From positions 1 through 20,105 of the forward strand of contig CAZAXX010000044.1 in the NCBI GenBank assembly GCA_964489265.1: a stretch of 20,105 nucleotides of DNA. Reading direction: 5' to 3'. Shown in pieces: positions 8,925 through 16,275 of this stretch. The DNA comes from CAYRUP01 sp964489265 (GTDB taxonomy: Bacteria > Pseudomonadota > Gammaproteobacteria > DSM-16500). The notes under the pieces were generated by a model, which saw nothing but the letters and a program-made list of their open reading frames with translations, was not told where the DNA came from and searched no databases. Made by a program: the position numbers and the translations under genes. Positions within the stretch are counted from its first letter, which is position 1. Each line of letters opens with the position of its first letter.

Positions 8925-9944
8925 ATGACAAAAAAATATAATGTAGCAATCGTCGGAGCAACTGGCATCGTTGGATCAACCACATTGTCTATTTTAGAAG
9001 AACGTAATTTCCCAATTGATAAACTCTATTTATTGGCAAGCAAACGTTCTGCGGGCGATATGCTGGAATTTAAAGGAAAAGCGCTCTTTGTGGAAGAATT
9101 AGATGGCTTTGATTTCACGCAAACGCAACTCGTATTTTTTTGCACGAGCAATGAAATTTCTGCAGAATACGCACCGATTGCAGCAGCAGCAGGAAATATC
9201 ATCATCGATAAGAGTTCACACTTTCGTTACGAGTCTGACATACCGCTTATTGTTCCTGAAGTGAATGCGGTGGATTTGGCCGGTTTTAAAAAACGCGGCA
9301 TTATTGCCAATCCAAATTGCAACACGATCCCGGTTGTTGTTGCGCTAAAACCTATTTACGATGAAGTGGGAATTTCGCGTATCAATATCGCAACCTATCA
9401 ATCTGTTTCAGGCAGTGGTAAAGAAGCTGTGACAGAATTAGCGGAACAAACTGCTTTATTATTAAATGGCAAACCTGTTAAACCAAAAGTTTATCAACAA
9501 CAAATTGCATTCAATGTGTTGCCGCATTGCGATGAATTACAAGAAAATGGCTACACGCGCGAAGAAATGAAGATTGTCTGGGAAACCCAAAAAATATTGA
9601 ACGATAAAAAAATTGCTATTAATGCAACAGCCGTGCGAGTGCCTGTGTTTTTTGGTCATTCTGCCGCTGTGCATATTGAAACAAAAGACAAACTCTCGAT
9701 GCAGCATGCATTGGATTTGTTGGCTAAAGCACCCGGTGTAAAACTGATGACAGGCAAACAACAATATCCATCACCTGTGCGCGATGCGGCAGGAAAAGAT
9801 GCTGTATTTGTTGGTCGTGTGCGTGAAGATATGTCGCATAAAAAAGGTTTAAATTTATGGGTTGTCGCGGATAATTTGCGTAAAGGTGCTGCGTTGAATG
9901 CGGTACAAATTGCTGAAGATTTAATAAAAACGCATTTGTCATAA
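8925..9944 (+). CDS. asd: Aspartate-semialdehyde dehydrogenase
   Basis: Makes L-aspartate-4-semialdehyde from aspartyl phosphate with NADPH, the branch point to lysine, diaminopimelate (peptidoglycan), threonine and methionine. The 339 residues start with the NADP-binding GATGIVGS loop (11-18). The catalytic Cys is Cys132 in NPNCNTIPVV. RVPVFFGHSAAVH supplies substrate-binding Arg238 and general base His245. The C-terminal segment ends in the family's LWVVADNLRKGAALNAVQIAE pattern. All active-site residues are present. Sequence character fits the Asd class shared by Pseudomonas, Legionella and Gram-positives. GAGAG lies upstream of the ATG. In relatives asd precedes fimV and truA, as it does here. 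Confidence 0.96.
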   Translation: MTKKYNVAIVGATGIVGSTTLSILEERNFPIDKLYLLASKRSAGDMLEFKGKALFVEELDGFDFTQTQLVFFCTSNEISAEYAPIAAAAGNIIIDKSSHFRYESDIPLIVPEVNAVDLAGFKKRGIIANPNCNTIPVVVALKPIYDEVGISRINIATYQSVSGSGKEAVTELAEQTALLLNGKPVKPKVYQQQIAFNVLPHCDELQENGYTREEMKIVWETQKILNDKKIAINATAVRVPVFFGHSAAVHIETKDKLSMQHALDLLAKAPGVKLMTGKQQYPSPVRDAAGKDAVFVGRVREDMSHKKGLNLWVVADNLRKGAALNAVQIAEDLIKTHLS

Positions 9945-9960
9945 TTTCAAGGAGAATACT

Positions 9961-10344
9961 ATGTATGATATGTATGTCGCTTATTTCCACTATTTTTGGA
10001 CGGCAACGCGTTCTTTGCTATTTTATCTGAACGTAGCACTAACACCGGTGGGTTGTCTGGCATTGGCTGGTTTGTTATTGGTAGTGCTATTTTTAATAAA
10101 ATTAAAATATCCCCACAAAACACAAACGATCAAAGAAAAAAATGAACTGCGTGCACGTCCTGTGACGAATCAGCATATTGATGCAATCGCCGGTGATGAT
10201 GTAATGACAACTCAGCTGGACTTGGCGCGTGCTTACATTGAAATGGATGAAAAAAAATTAGCAAAAGAGATTCTGCATGATGTCATTCAAGATGGGAATC
10301 CTTTGCAGCAAAGACAGGCACAAAATTTAATTACAGGACTTTAA
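9961..10344 (+). CDS. Miniature FimV-like membrane protein
   Basis: A 127-residue protein with a hydrophobic, probably membrane-spanning segment at about residues 28-48 (after PVGCLALAGLLLV) and a cytoplasmic tail. The tail ends in the FimV C-terminal motif: DVMTTQLDLARAYIEMDE...AKEILHDVIQDGN...QRQAQNLI, about residues 80-125. Full FimV proteins have several hundred residues, with a periplasmic LysM domain before the membrane segment, and act as polar organisers for type IV pili or type II secretion. Here the LysM and acidic regions are missing, leaving only the anchor and the TPR-like tail. Identity rests on this tail and on position between asd and truA, where fimV normally lies. An AAGGAG site precedes the ATG. 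The stop overlaps the truA start (TAATG), implying coupling. Confidence 0.75.
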   Translation: MYDMYVAYFHYFWTATRSLLFYLNVALTPVGCLALAGLLLVVLFLIKLKYPHKTQTIKEKNELRARPVTNQHIDAIAGDDVMTTQLDLARAYIEMDEKKLAKEILHDVIQDGNPLQQRQAQNLITGL

Positions 10345-11123
10345 TGCGTATTGCGTTAGGCATAGAGTACGATGGACAACATTTTTTTGGCTGGCAAGCA
10401 CAAGAGAAATTGCTCACAGTACAAGGCTCTCTTGAAAATGCGTTAAGCATAATCGCAGATGAACCTATCAAACTTTTCTGCGCAGGAAGAACGGATAGAG
10501 GCGTTCATGCGACAGGTCAAGTCGTACATTTTGATACAAATGCGATTCGACAGTTGCGTGCCTGGACGCTTGGAACCAATACGCATCTTCCAACCAGTAT
10601 TGCAGTTAAATGGGCAGAAGAAGTAGATGATAATTTTCATGCGCGTTTTTCCGCACTAGCACGTTGTTATCGTTACATCATTTTCAATAGCTCAATTCGT
10701 CCTGCTCTTACCGCCGCACGCGTGACTTGGCATCATCACAGTTTGAATGTGGAATGGATGCAGGAAGCCAGTCAATTTCTTCTCGGCGAACGTGATTTCA
10801 GCTCATTTCGTGCTGCGGAATGTGAATCTCCATCTCCTATGCGTAACGTCCATTATGTGAAGGTGACTCGGCATAACCATTTTGTCGTGATTGAGATACA
10901 AGCAAATGCGTTTCTCCATCATATGGTGCGCAATATTGCTGGAAGCTTAATGGTGGTCGGTGGAGGACAGCGAGCGCCTGAGTGGATTCAGGAGGTCATG
11001 GAGGCGAAGGATCGTCGTAAAGCGGCAGAAACAGCAGCGCCCACCGGTCTTTATTTACATAAAGTGAATTATCCGGATTGTTATCATTTTCCGACTCAAA
11101 ACAATGACATCTTGTTGTTTTAA
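10344..11123 (+). CDS. truA: tRNA pseudouridine(38-40) synthase TruA
   Basis: Isomerises uridine to pseudouridine at positions 38-40 of the tRNA anticodon arm. The 259-residue protein opens with RIALGIEYDGQHFFGWQ, carries the catalytic Asp51 in CAGRTDRGVHATGQVVHF, and later the conserved FSSFRA and FLHHMVRNIAGSL segments typical of TruA. Length agrees with E. coli TruA (about 270). The start codon overlaps the stop of the FimV-like gene by one base. In many relatives trpF follows directly. Here 113 non-coding bases separate truA from accD. Confidence 0.96.
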   Translation: MRIALGIEYDGQHFFGWQAQEKLLTVQGSLENALSIIADEPIKLFCAGRTDRGVHATGQVVHFDTNAIRQLRAWTLGTNTHLPTSIAVKWAEEVDDNFHARFSALARCYRYIIFNSSIRPALTAARVTWHHHSLNVEWMQEASQFLLGERDFSSFRAAECESPSPMRNVHYVKVTRHNHFVVIEIQANAFLHHMVRNIAGSLMVVGGGQRAPEWIQEVMEAKDRRKAAETAAPTGLYLHKVNYPDCYHFPTQNNDILLF

Positions 11124-11175
11124 AGGAATTTTCAGCCGCGTTTAAGTGTGGTCCGCCCGCGATTACAAATTCTCC

Positions 11176-11204
11176 TATAATTTTAAGCCATTTGCTTTTA
11201 TAAT
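11176..11204 (+). promoter_or_regulatory. Candidate -10 elements upstream of accD
   Basis: Two exact TATAAT hexamers, at 11176-11181 and 11199-11204, lie in the 113-base gap between truA and accD. Neither has a convincing TTGACA-like -35 at 16-18 bases. The gap occupies the usual site of trpF and is the only sizeable break in this gene run, so a separate promoter for accD-dedD is plausible but unproven. Confidence 0.3.
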
Positions 11205-11236
11205 TACCGTCAGTTTTTTAATTAAGCAAGGGTATT

Positions 11237-12118
11237 ATGAGTTGGTTTAAGAAGTTATTACCTTCCCGAATCCGTACCGACGCCATTACCAAAAAAGGCG
11301 TGCCTGAAGGGTTATGGTCGAAATGCGATAAATGTAATGCGATTCTTTATCGTTCTGAGCTAGAACGTAACCTCATCGTTTGTCCCAAGTGCGACTATCA
11401 TATGCGTATTTCAAGCCGTAAGCGTTTGGAATATTTTTTAGATGATGGTACGCAAGTTGAAATTGCAGCAGATGTTTTACCCGTAGATCATTTGAAATTT
11501 AAAGATTTAAAAAAATATAAAGATCGTTTACACGCCGCACAAAAAGATACTGATGAAACAGAAGCGTTAGTTGTGTTGCGTGGCCAATTACTAGGTTTGC
11601 CATTAGTAGTTGCTGCGTTTGAATATGGTTTTATTGGTGGTTCGATGGGTGCTGCAGTAGGCGAACGTTTTGTGCGGGGAGTGAATACATCTCTTGAGTT
11701 CAAAATTCCTTTCGTCTGTTTTTCTGCAAGCGGTGGAGCAAGAATGCAAGAAGCATTAATTTCATTAATGCAAATGGCAAAAGTGAGTGCTGCTTTGGCT
11801 CGTCTAGCAGAACAAGGCATTCCTTATATCTCAGTTTTAACAGATCCAACGATGGGTGGTGTTTCCGCGAGTCTCGCTATGCTGGGTGATGTCATTATTG
11901 CAGAACCGAAAGCGCTGATTGGTTTTGCAGGTCCTCGAGTTATTGAACAAACAGTACGTGAAAAATTACCCGAAGGATTTCAACGTAGCGAATTTTTATT
12001 AGAACATGGCGCAATCGATATGATTGTTTCACGCAATCAAATGCGCGAAACCATAGCGAGAATCTTGGCAAAATTAACAAGACAACGTGCTATTTCAAAC
12101 ACAGAAAAAACTTCATGA
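11237..12118 (+). CDS. accD: Acetyl-CoA carboxylase carboxyltransferase subunit beta
   Basis: The beta subunit pairs with AccA to transfer the carboxyl group from carboxybiotin to acetyl-CoA, giving malonyl-CoA for fatty-acid synthesis. The 293-residue protein has the N-terminal zinc ribbon with Cys30, Cys33, Cys49 and Cys52, and a crotonase-like core with FSASGGARMQEA, DPTMGGVSASLAMLGD and GFAGPRVIEQTVREKLPEGFQ. The region ends SEFLLEHGAIDMIV, as in other AccD proteins. It is slightly shorter than the E. coli protein (304) and complete. The site upstream (AGCAAGGG) is a weak Shine-Dalgarno. A DedD-like gene follows after 17 bases; folC, usually between them, is not present. Confidence 0.97.
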   Translation: MSWFKKLLPSRIRTDAITKKGVPEGLWSKCDKCNAILYRSELERNLIVCPKCDYHMRISSRKRLEYFLDDGTQVEIAADVLPVDHLKFKDLKKYKDRLHAAQKDTDETEALVVLRGQLLGLPLVVAAFEYGFIGGSMGAAVGERFVRGVNTSLEFKIPFVCFSASGGARMQEALISLMQMAKVSAALARLAEQGIPYISVLTDPTMGGVSASLAMLGDVIIAEPKALIGFAGPRVIEQTVREKLPEGFQRSEFLLEHGAIDMIVSRNQMRETIARILAKLTRQRAISNTEKTS

Positions 12119-12135
12119 ATTGATAGAGGTATATT

Positions 12136-13146
12136 ATGGAAAAAAAACAAACGCAAAGGATAATAGGGATTTTAGTTGTAGTTGCACTCGTCATCATTAT
12201 CATGCCGCTTTTATTCGGCAAAAATGATGCTCAAACGCAAGAAGCCTCCAACGTCAGCGCGCCACCCTTACCGGATCAACAAGCTGCAACGGTTACAGCA
12301 GAAAATACGGCTCCGCAAGCACCTGATGCAGCTCCAGCTGATACGACTGCTGTAGCAACGGATGCTGTTGCAACTCAGCCAAGTGCGGCGGCGCCTGATG
12401 CAGCTCCTGTCGCTCAACCCGTGGCTGCGACTCAACCAGGTGTCATACAACAGCCAGACACGTCAGCAGCAGCGCCTGCTGAGGCAAGCCAACCCGTAGC
12501 AGCAACACCAGATATCAAGAAGATTGATTCAACCGTGTCGGCTGCACCTGCTCCACAACCTAATGTAAATACTTCTGCGCCAAGCGATACAAACTCTGCT
12601 AGCGAAGCGCAAAAAACGAGTTCAACCGAGATTACTCCTGATGTTGCAAAAAGTTTAAATGGCCCGAAAGAATCCAGCATTGTTTACGAACGTCCTGGTG
12701 CTGCTGAACCCGTAAGAACAACCTATCCTCCTGTTGTCACTGTCGATAAAGCGCCTGTTGTTGCACAGCCACAACCTGTTGTGGAAAATGAAGTGCATGT
12801 TCAAAAAACGCGTGTGATCATGCATCATTCTCACAAAAGCAGAGTTGCAGCTGTTGTTGCAAAAAATAAAAAAGCGGTCGCTCACATCGGTGCTGTAAAA
12901 ACTGCTTGGGCAGTGCAAATGGGAAGTTTCAAAGTGAAACAAAATGCAACGTTGTTAGCGAGCAAATTGCGTGCGGCGGGTTATAAAGCATTTACTCGTG
13001 AAATTAAGTCTGCAAAAGGGACTGTGAGTACACGTGTTTATGTGGGCCCTGAAGTGAAACTTGCTTCTGCTAGCAAATTATCAAGTGATGTGCATCATCA
13101 TTTTAATATGCAGGGAATTGTTATACCGTATAAGCCGTTTGTATAG
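12136..13146 (+). CDS. dedD: SPOR-domain membrane protein, DedD-like
   Basis: Bitopic inner-membrane protein with a periplasmic SPOR domain. Such domains bind glycan strands stripped of stem peptides and locate to the division septum. The 336 residues divide into a short basic N-terminus, one membrane segment at about 9-27 (IIGILVVVALVIIIMPLLF), a long Ala/Pro/Gln/Thr-rich linker (about 35-230) and a C-terminal SPOR domain (about 256-336). The SPOR domain begins WAVQMGSFKVKQNATLLASKL and contains RVYVGPEV. E. coli DedD is about 220 residues, so the linker is expanded. A His/Lys-rich patch (MHHSHKS) precedes the SPOR domain. Position after accD supports DedD, but other SPOR proteins share this layout, so the symbol is tentative. 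GATAGAGG lies upstream of the ATG. Confidence 0.85.
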   Translation: MEKKQTQRIIGILVVVALVIIIMPLLFGKNDAQTQEASNVSAPPLPDQQAATVTAENTAPQAPDAAPADTTAVATDAVATQPSAAAPDAAPVAQPVAATQPGVIQQPDTSAAAPAEASQPVAATPDIKKIDSTVSAAPAPQPNVNTSAPSDTNSASEAQKTSSTEITPDVAKSLNGPKESSIVYERPGAAEPVRTTYPPVVTVDKAPVVAQPQPVVENEVHVQKTRVIMHHSHKSRVAAVVAKNKKAVAHIGAVKTAWAVQMGSFKVKQNATLLASKLRAAGYKAFTREIKSAKGTVSTRVYVGPEVKLASASKLSSDVHHHFNMQGIVIPYKPFV

Positions 13147-13148
13147 AT

Positions 13149-13207
13149 GTCGTCCCCGCGAAGGCGGGGATCCATGTTAAATAGATCCCCGCCTTCGCGG
13201 GGATGAC
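13149..13207. repeat. Short palindromic repeat after dedD
   Basis: Inverted arms of 24 bases at 13149-13172 and 13184-13207 match at 23 positions around an 11-base spacer. Each arm also folds by itself into a perfect 7-bp stem with a 4-base loop (TCCCCGC-GAAG-GCGGGGA and its counterpart). This nested arrangement is typical of REP/BIME-like elements. It begins 2 bases after the dedD stop and could act as a transcript end or 3' stabiliser, although no T-run follows. It shares core sequence and layout with the palindrome at 2964-3045. Confidence 0.9.
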
Positions 13208-13239
13208 AATACAAAGAATATAATAAAAAGCAAGTAATC

Positions 13240-13656
13240 ATGACAACTCACCAACACACTTTCAAAATTAGCACCCCAGGCCGCGGCATGCTTGATATTA
13301 CAGATCAAATTGCTGATGTTGTATTACAGGCAGGAATTGTAACGGGTACTTGCAATATCTTTCTTCATCACACGAGTGCTTCACTCATCATTTGTGAAAA
13401 TGCGGATCATGATGTGCAAAATGATTTAGAAATTTTTATGAGCCAATTAATATTAGATGGCGATTCGCGATTTAAGCATCTAGCGGAAGGTCCAGATGAT
13501 ATGTCTGCACATATTCGCACAGTACTCACATCCAGTTCATTAACCATTCCAGTTAGCAAATTGCATTTGAATCTCGGCACTTGGCAGGGCATATTTGTTT
13601 GGGAGCATCGTCACAATCCGCATGAGCGCAAACTCACTGTTACTATTCAAGGGTAG
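13240..13656 (+). CDS. yjbQ: UPF0047/YjbQ family protein
   Basis: Small (138 residues) protein of the YjbQ family, which has been linked to weak thiamine-phosphate synthase activity, with no settled physiological role. The family's conserved metal-site residues are visible: LHHTSASL (His43, His44), ENADHDVQND at about 53-62, His80 with EGPDDMSAHI at 83-92, and LGTWQGIFVWEHR at 112-124. The start fits family length. Only a weak purine-rich site precedes it. It lies just after the palindromic repeat and 7 bases before the cyclase-family gene, so these two probably form a small operon. Confidence 0.92.
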   Translation: MTTHQHTFKISTPGRGMLDITDQIADVVLQAGIVTGTCNIFLHHTSASLIICENADHDVQNDLEIFMSQLILDGDSRFKHLAEGPDDMSAHIRTVLTSSSLTIPVSKLHLNLGTWQGIFVWEHRHNPHERKLTVTIQG

Positions 13657-13663
13657 TTGAAGT

Positions 13664-14374
13664 ATGGCAATTTCTCCTTTTGCAAAATTTAAGCTAGTTG
13701 ATTTAACGCATACACTTAATTCAAGTGCGCCAACCTGGAGTGGTAATTGTGGTTTTAACCATCAGGTTATTGTCGATTATCCAGAAGCCTGTCGAGTTCA
13801 ATCGATTGAGATGAATGCAGGGACCGGGACACATATCGATGCACCATCGCATTTTATTCCAGGTGCAAAAAGTGCTGCTGATATTTCAATTGAAGAATTA
13901 ATTGCGCCTGTTTATTTAATTGATGTTTCACACAAAGCGCATGCAGATTATTACATTAGTTGTGATGATATTATTGCTTTTGAAAAACAACACGGAAAAA
14001 TCGCTGCCGGAAGTCTTGTGATTGGTTATACGGGTTGGGATCAATATTGGCATGATGCAAAAAAATTTCGTAATCCAGATGAAACAGGACAAATGCATTT
14101 CCCTGGGTTTGCTGCAGAAAGCGCACATTTATTATTGGAACGAAATATTGCTGGTTTGGCTGTCGATTCACTCTCACCTGATTGTTTGGATCTTACGTTC
14201 CCAGTGCATTACGCCATTTTGGGCGCTGGAAAATATATTGTGGAAAATCTTGCGAACTGCAAAGCATTACCACCTGTAGGTGCGTATAGCATTATTTTAC
14301 CGGTTAAAACAGAAGAGGGCACCGAAGCAATCGCCAGAGCGATTGGGTTAGTGCCTCTCACCAACGTTTTTTGA
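13664..14374 (+). CDS. Cyclase-family metal-dependent hydrolase (KynB-like)
   Basis: A 236-residue member of the cyclase/kynurenine formamidase superfamily (Pfam cyclase, PF04199), metal-dependent amidases or lactonases. The defining motif is present as GTGTHIDAPSHF at 53-64, with His57, Asp59 and His63 as likely metal ligands. Conserved FPGFAAESAHLLLERNIAGLAVDSLSPD follows at about 145-172. The substrate cannot be deduced. Kynurenine formamidase is one possibility, but no kynurenine genes are nearby and many paralogues act on other compounds. The gene starts 7 bases after yjbQ. Its last 17 bases overlap the 3' end of the minus-strand ankyrin gene. Confidence 0.88.
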   Translation: MAISPFAKFKLVDLTHTLNSSAPTWSGNCGFNHQVIVDYPEACRVQSIEMNAGTGTHIDAPSHFIPGAKSAADISIEELIAPVYLIDVSHKAHADYYISCDDIIAFEKQHGKIAAGSLVIGYTGWDQYWHDAKKFRNPDETGQMHFPGFAAESAHLLLERNIAGLAVDSLSPDCLDLTFPVHYAILGAGKYIVENLANCKALPPVGAYSIILPVKTEEGTEAIARAIGLVPLTNVF

Positions 14375-16187
14375 CAGTGACCGGTTGTGCTGTTGGCGGC
14401 ATTATTTGTGTTGCATCGACTGGCATTGCAGTTAGAGGATTTGGTTCCCCATCTCTGCGTGGCGATGCTGGTCTAGAGTAAGGAATGCCATCTGTAAATT
14501 TGGGAAGTGGATAATCTTCATAACGTGGAAGCGATCCGTTGGGTAATCGTTGCGTCTGAATAATCGTGAGCTGACGTGCGATTGTAACAAGCGGAGAAGT
14601 TAATTGAGGATTTTCGCTGGCAAGTTGGGATTGTGTATCGATGAGTTCTCTAAATTCTTTAGCTTCTTGCTCGGTTATTTCAGACAATTCGTCTCTGAGC
14701 TTATAGTAAGGTTCTGTATGTTTAAAGAAAGCTGATATATGCAATCCACCGCTCAGTTTAGGATCTATTGGCGGTAATTGTATGCTCTTTTTTGAAAGCG
14801 CCTTCGCTTCAATTTCCGACCAGCAGTCGCAAAAATCAGCTAATTTTGGAGTAAATGTAGAATCTTTGTAGTTATGTTCTAGGTATTTCACTACACAAAA
14901 TAAATTACTTGTTTTTTTCAGTCCCTGTAATTTATTAATTAATGATGGAAGTACTTGTTTTACGCGCGAATTTGCTGAAACTAATTTTTCAAGCGTCGGT
15001 AATTCTTCCTGAATTTGATATAATTCGAGTTGGCTTAATTTCTCAATAACACGATTAATAATATGACTATTGCCATATTGACACGCATAATGCAGCAACG
15101 ATTTTTTAGGATTTTTACTCGTTAGTTTGTTTTCACTGGATAAATAATCTAATAAAATTTCAGCCATCCCATGCTGCCCTGATTGAATGGCGTGGTGCAA
15201 TGGCATGCGATCCTGGTCATCTGCTTCCTGTATTTTATCGAGAGCTAATTTTTTAGGTAATATGGTTAGTAATTCACTAAGGAGCTGTGAATCATCTGAA
15301 CTTTTTTTGGGGCGATTACAAACGAAATGCAATGGATTGAAACCTTGGAGGTTCCGGCCGAAAAGTTTTTCAAGTGAAAATTCTTTTTCTTCCTTTTGTG
15401 CTAGTTTGGCTGAGTTACAAAATCTTTTGACTAGCGCTAATTTTGTCGTTTTAGTCGCTAAAACAGTATGCAAGGGTGTATCGTGATTATTATCAGCTAT
15501 GCAAAGCGCTTTTCTGACTGATGCGCCATCGTACATAGCAAAATCGTAGTTTGCATAATGTATTGCTATAGCGTGCATTATTGTTTTGCCTTCTTGATTG
15601 CGCGCGATCAACAGTTGTTCCCGTTGATTTGGAGTCAAATTTTCGACTCGATCAATGACTGCATCAAACATGAATGTATCTATATGTGAACTGTAGCCGA
15701 CAAATAAAACAGTATTTTCATTTATGTTTTGAGATAAAAGCACTCGCATCAAAGCATCATCATCTTTAGCATAGAACTTTAATAAAGCTTCTATGATTCG
15801 TTTCTTATTTTCTTTTGCAACATCAGATACTAGCTTTAATTTGCCTGCCTGCTTAAATTCAGCGTAATTTTTATGAAAGGTTCCCCATGGTAATTTCGCA
15901 TCCTTCCCAGTGCTGTATAATAATCCTTGCATATCTTTTTTTGCAATATGCCATCTATCAGCATCATAATCGTTATGAGTGTATATCTCAGTCGACATAA
16001 GAAAATGAAAAATATTTTCATCTGCTTCACCTAATTCAGCAATGACACCTTGGCTTTTGATTTTTGCGATGAATTCTCCGGCATCTACACTAAATTGTCT
16101 GTAACTAGCATGCCAGCCCTCAGTATCAACGCTATATTGAGTAACAGAATTAAGTTTGTTTCTTTTCAATTCTCTAGCCAAAGACAT
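14358..16187 (-). CDS. Ankyrin-repeat protein, candidate secreted effector
   Basis: 609-residue protein of unknown function. Ankyrin-like units are recognisable at about 197-215 (NQEGKTIMHAIA), 231-255 (ADNNHDTPLHTVLA), 279-310 (NLQGFNPLHFVCN), 322-350 (ADDQDRMPLHHAIQSGQHGMAEILLDYL) and 358-384 (NPKKSLLHYACQYGNSHIINRVIEKL). The first 190 residues resemble nothing I recognise. The last 60 are Pro-rich and disordered-looking, ending in a basic KKRW tail, with LPRYEDYP at 553-560. There is no signal peptide or membrane segment. In Legionella and Coxiella, large ankyrin proteins are commonly Dot/Icm substrates, so export is a reasonable inference. A clear C-terminal Glu-rich export motif is not evident. 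A good AGAGG site (complement of 16195-16199) precedes the ATG. It lies 88 bases downstream of lpxH on the same strand. Confidence 0.9.
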   Translation of the reverse strand: MSLARELKRNKLNSVTQYSVDTEGWHASYRQFSVDAGEFIAKIKSQGVIAELGEADENIFHFLMSTEIYTHNDYDADRWHIAKKDMQGLLYSTGKDAKLPWGTFHKNYAEFKQAGKLKLVSDVAKENKKRIIEALLKFYAKDDDALMRVLLSQNINENTVLFVGYSSHIDTFMFDAVIDRVENLTPNQREQLLIARNQEGKTIMHAIAIHYANYDFAMYDGASVRKALCIADNNHDTPLHTVLATKTTKLALVKRFCNSAKLAQKEEKEFSLEKLFGRNLQGFNPLHFVCNRPKKSSDDSQLLSELLTILPKKLALDKIQEADDQDRMPLHHAIQSGQHGMAEILLDYLSSENKLTSKNPKKSLLHYACQYGNSHIINRVIEKLSQLELYQIQEELPTLEKLVSANSRVKQVLPSLINKLQGLKKTSNLFCVVKYLEHNYKDSTFTPKLADFCDCWSEIEAKALSKKSIQLPPIDPKLSGGLHISAFFKHTEPYYKLRDELSEITEQEAKEFRELIDTQSQLASENPQLTSPLVTIARQLTIIQTQRLPNGSLPRYEDYPLPKFTDGIPYSRPASPRRDGEPNPLTAMPVDATQIMPPTAQPVTVKKRW

Positions 16188-16215
16188 AAATTTACCTCTA
16201 TTAATTTTTCTCGAG

Positions 16216-16221
16216 AGTATA
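16216..16221 (-). promoter_or_regulatory. Candidate -10 for the ankyrin gene
   Basis: TATACT on the minus strand lies about 29 bases before the ankyrin ATG in the 88-base gap after lpxH. No good -35 is visible at 16-18 bases upstream, so cotranscription with lpxH remains possible. Confidence 0.25.
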
Positions 16222-16275
16222 TTGCCAAGCTTAAAATAAACTTAAAAGAAAGTGCTTCATGAAATTACATTTTTG

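Noticed and set aside
12432..12680. Minus-strand frame within the DedD-like linker
   Set aside because: An artefact of the low-complexity Ala/Pro/Thr coding region, with no supporting motif or ribosome site.
12235..12830. Low-complexity DedD linker as a sign of a frameshift or fusion
   Set aside because: The frame is continuous from membrane segment to SPOR domain, and Ala/Pro/Gln-rich linkers are normal for DedD-type proteins.
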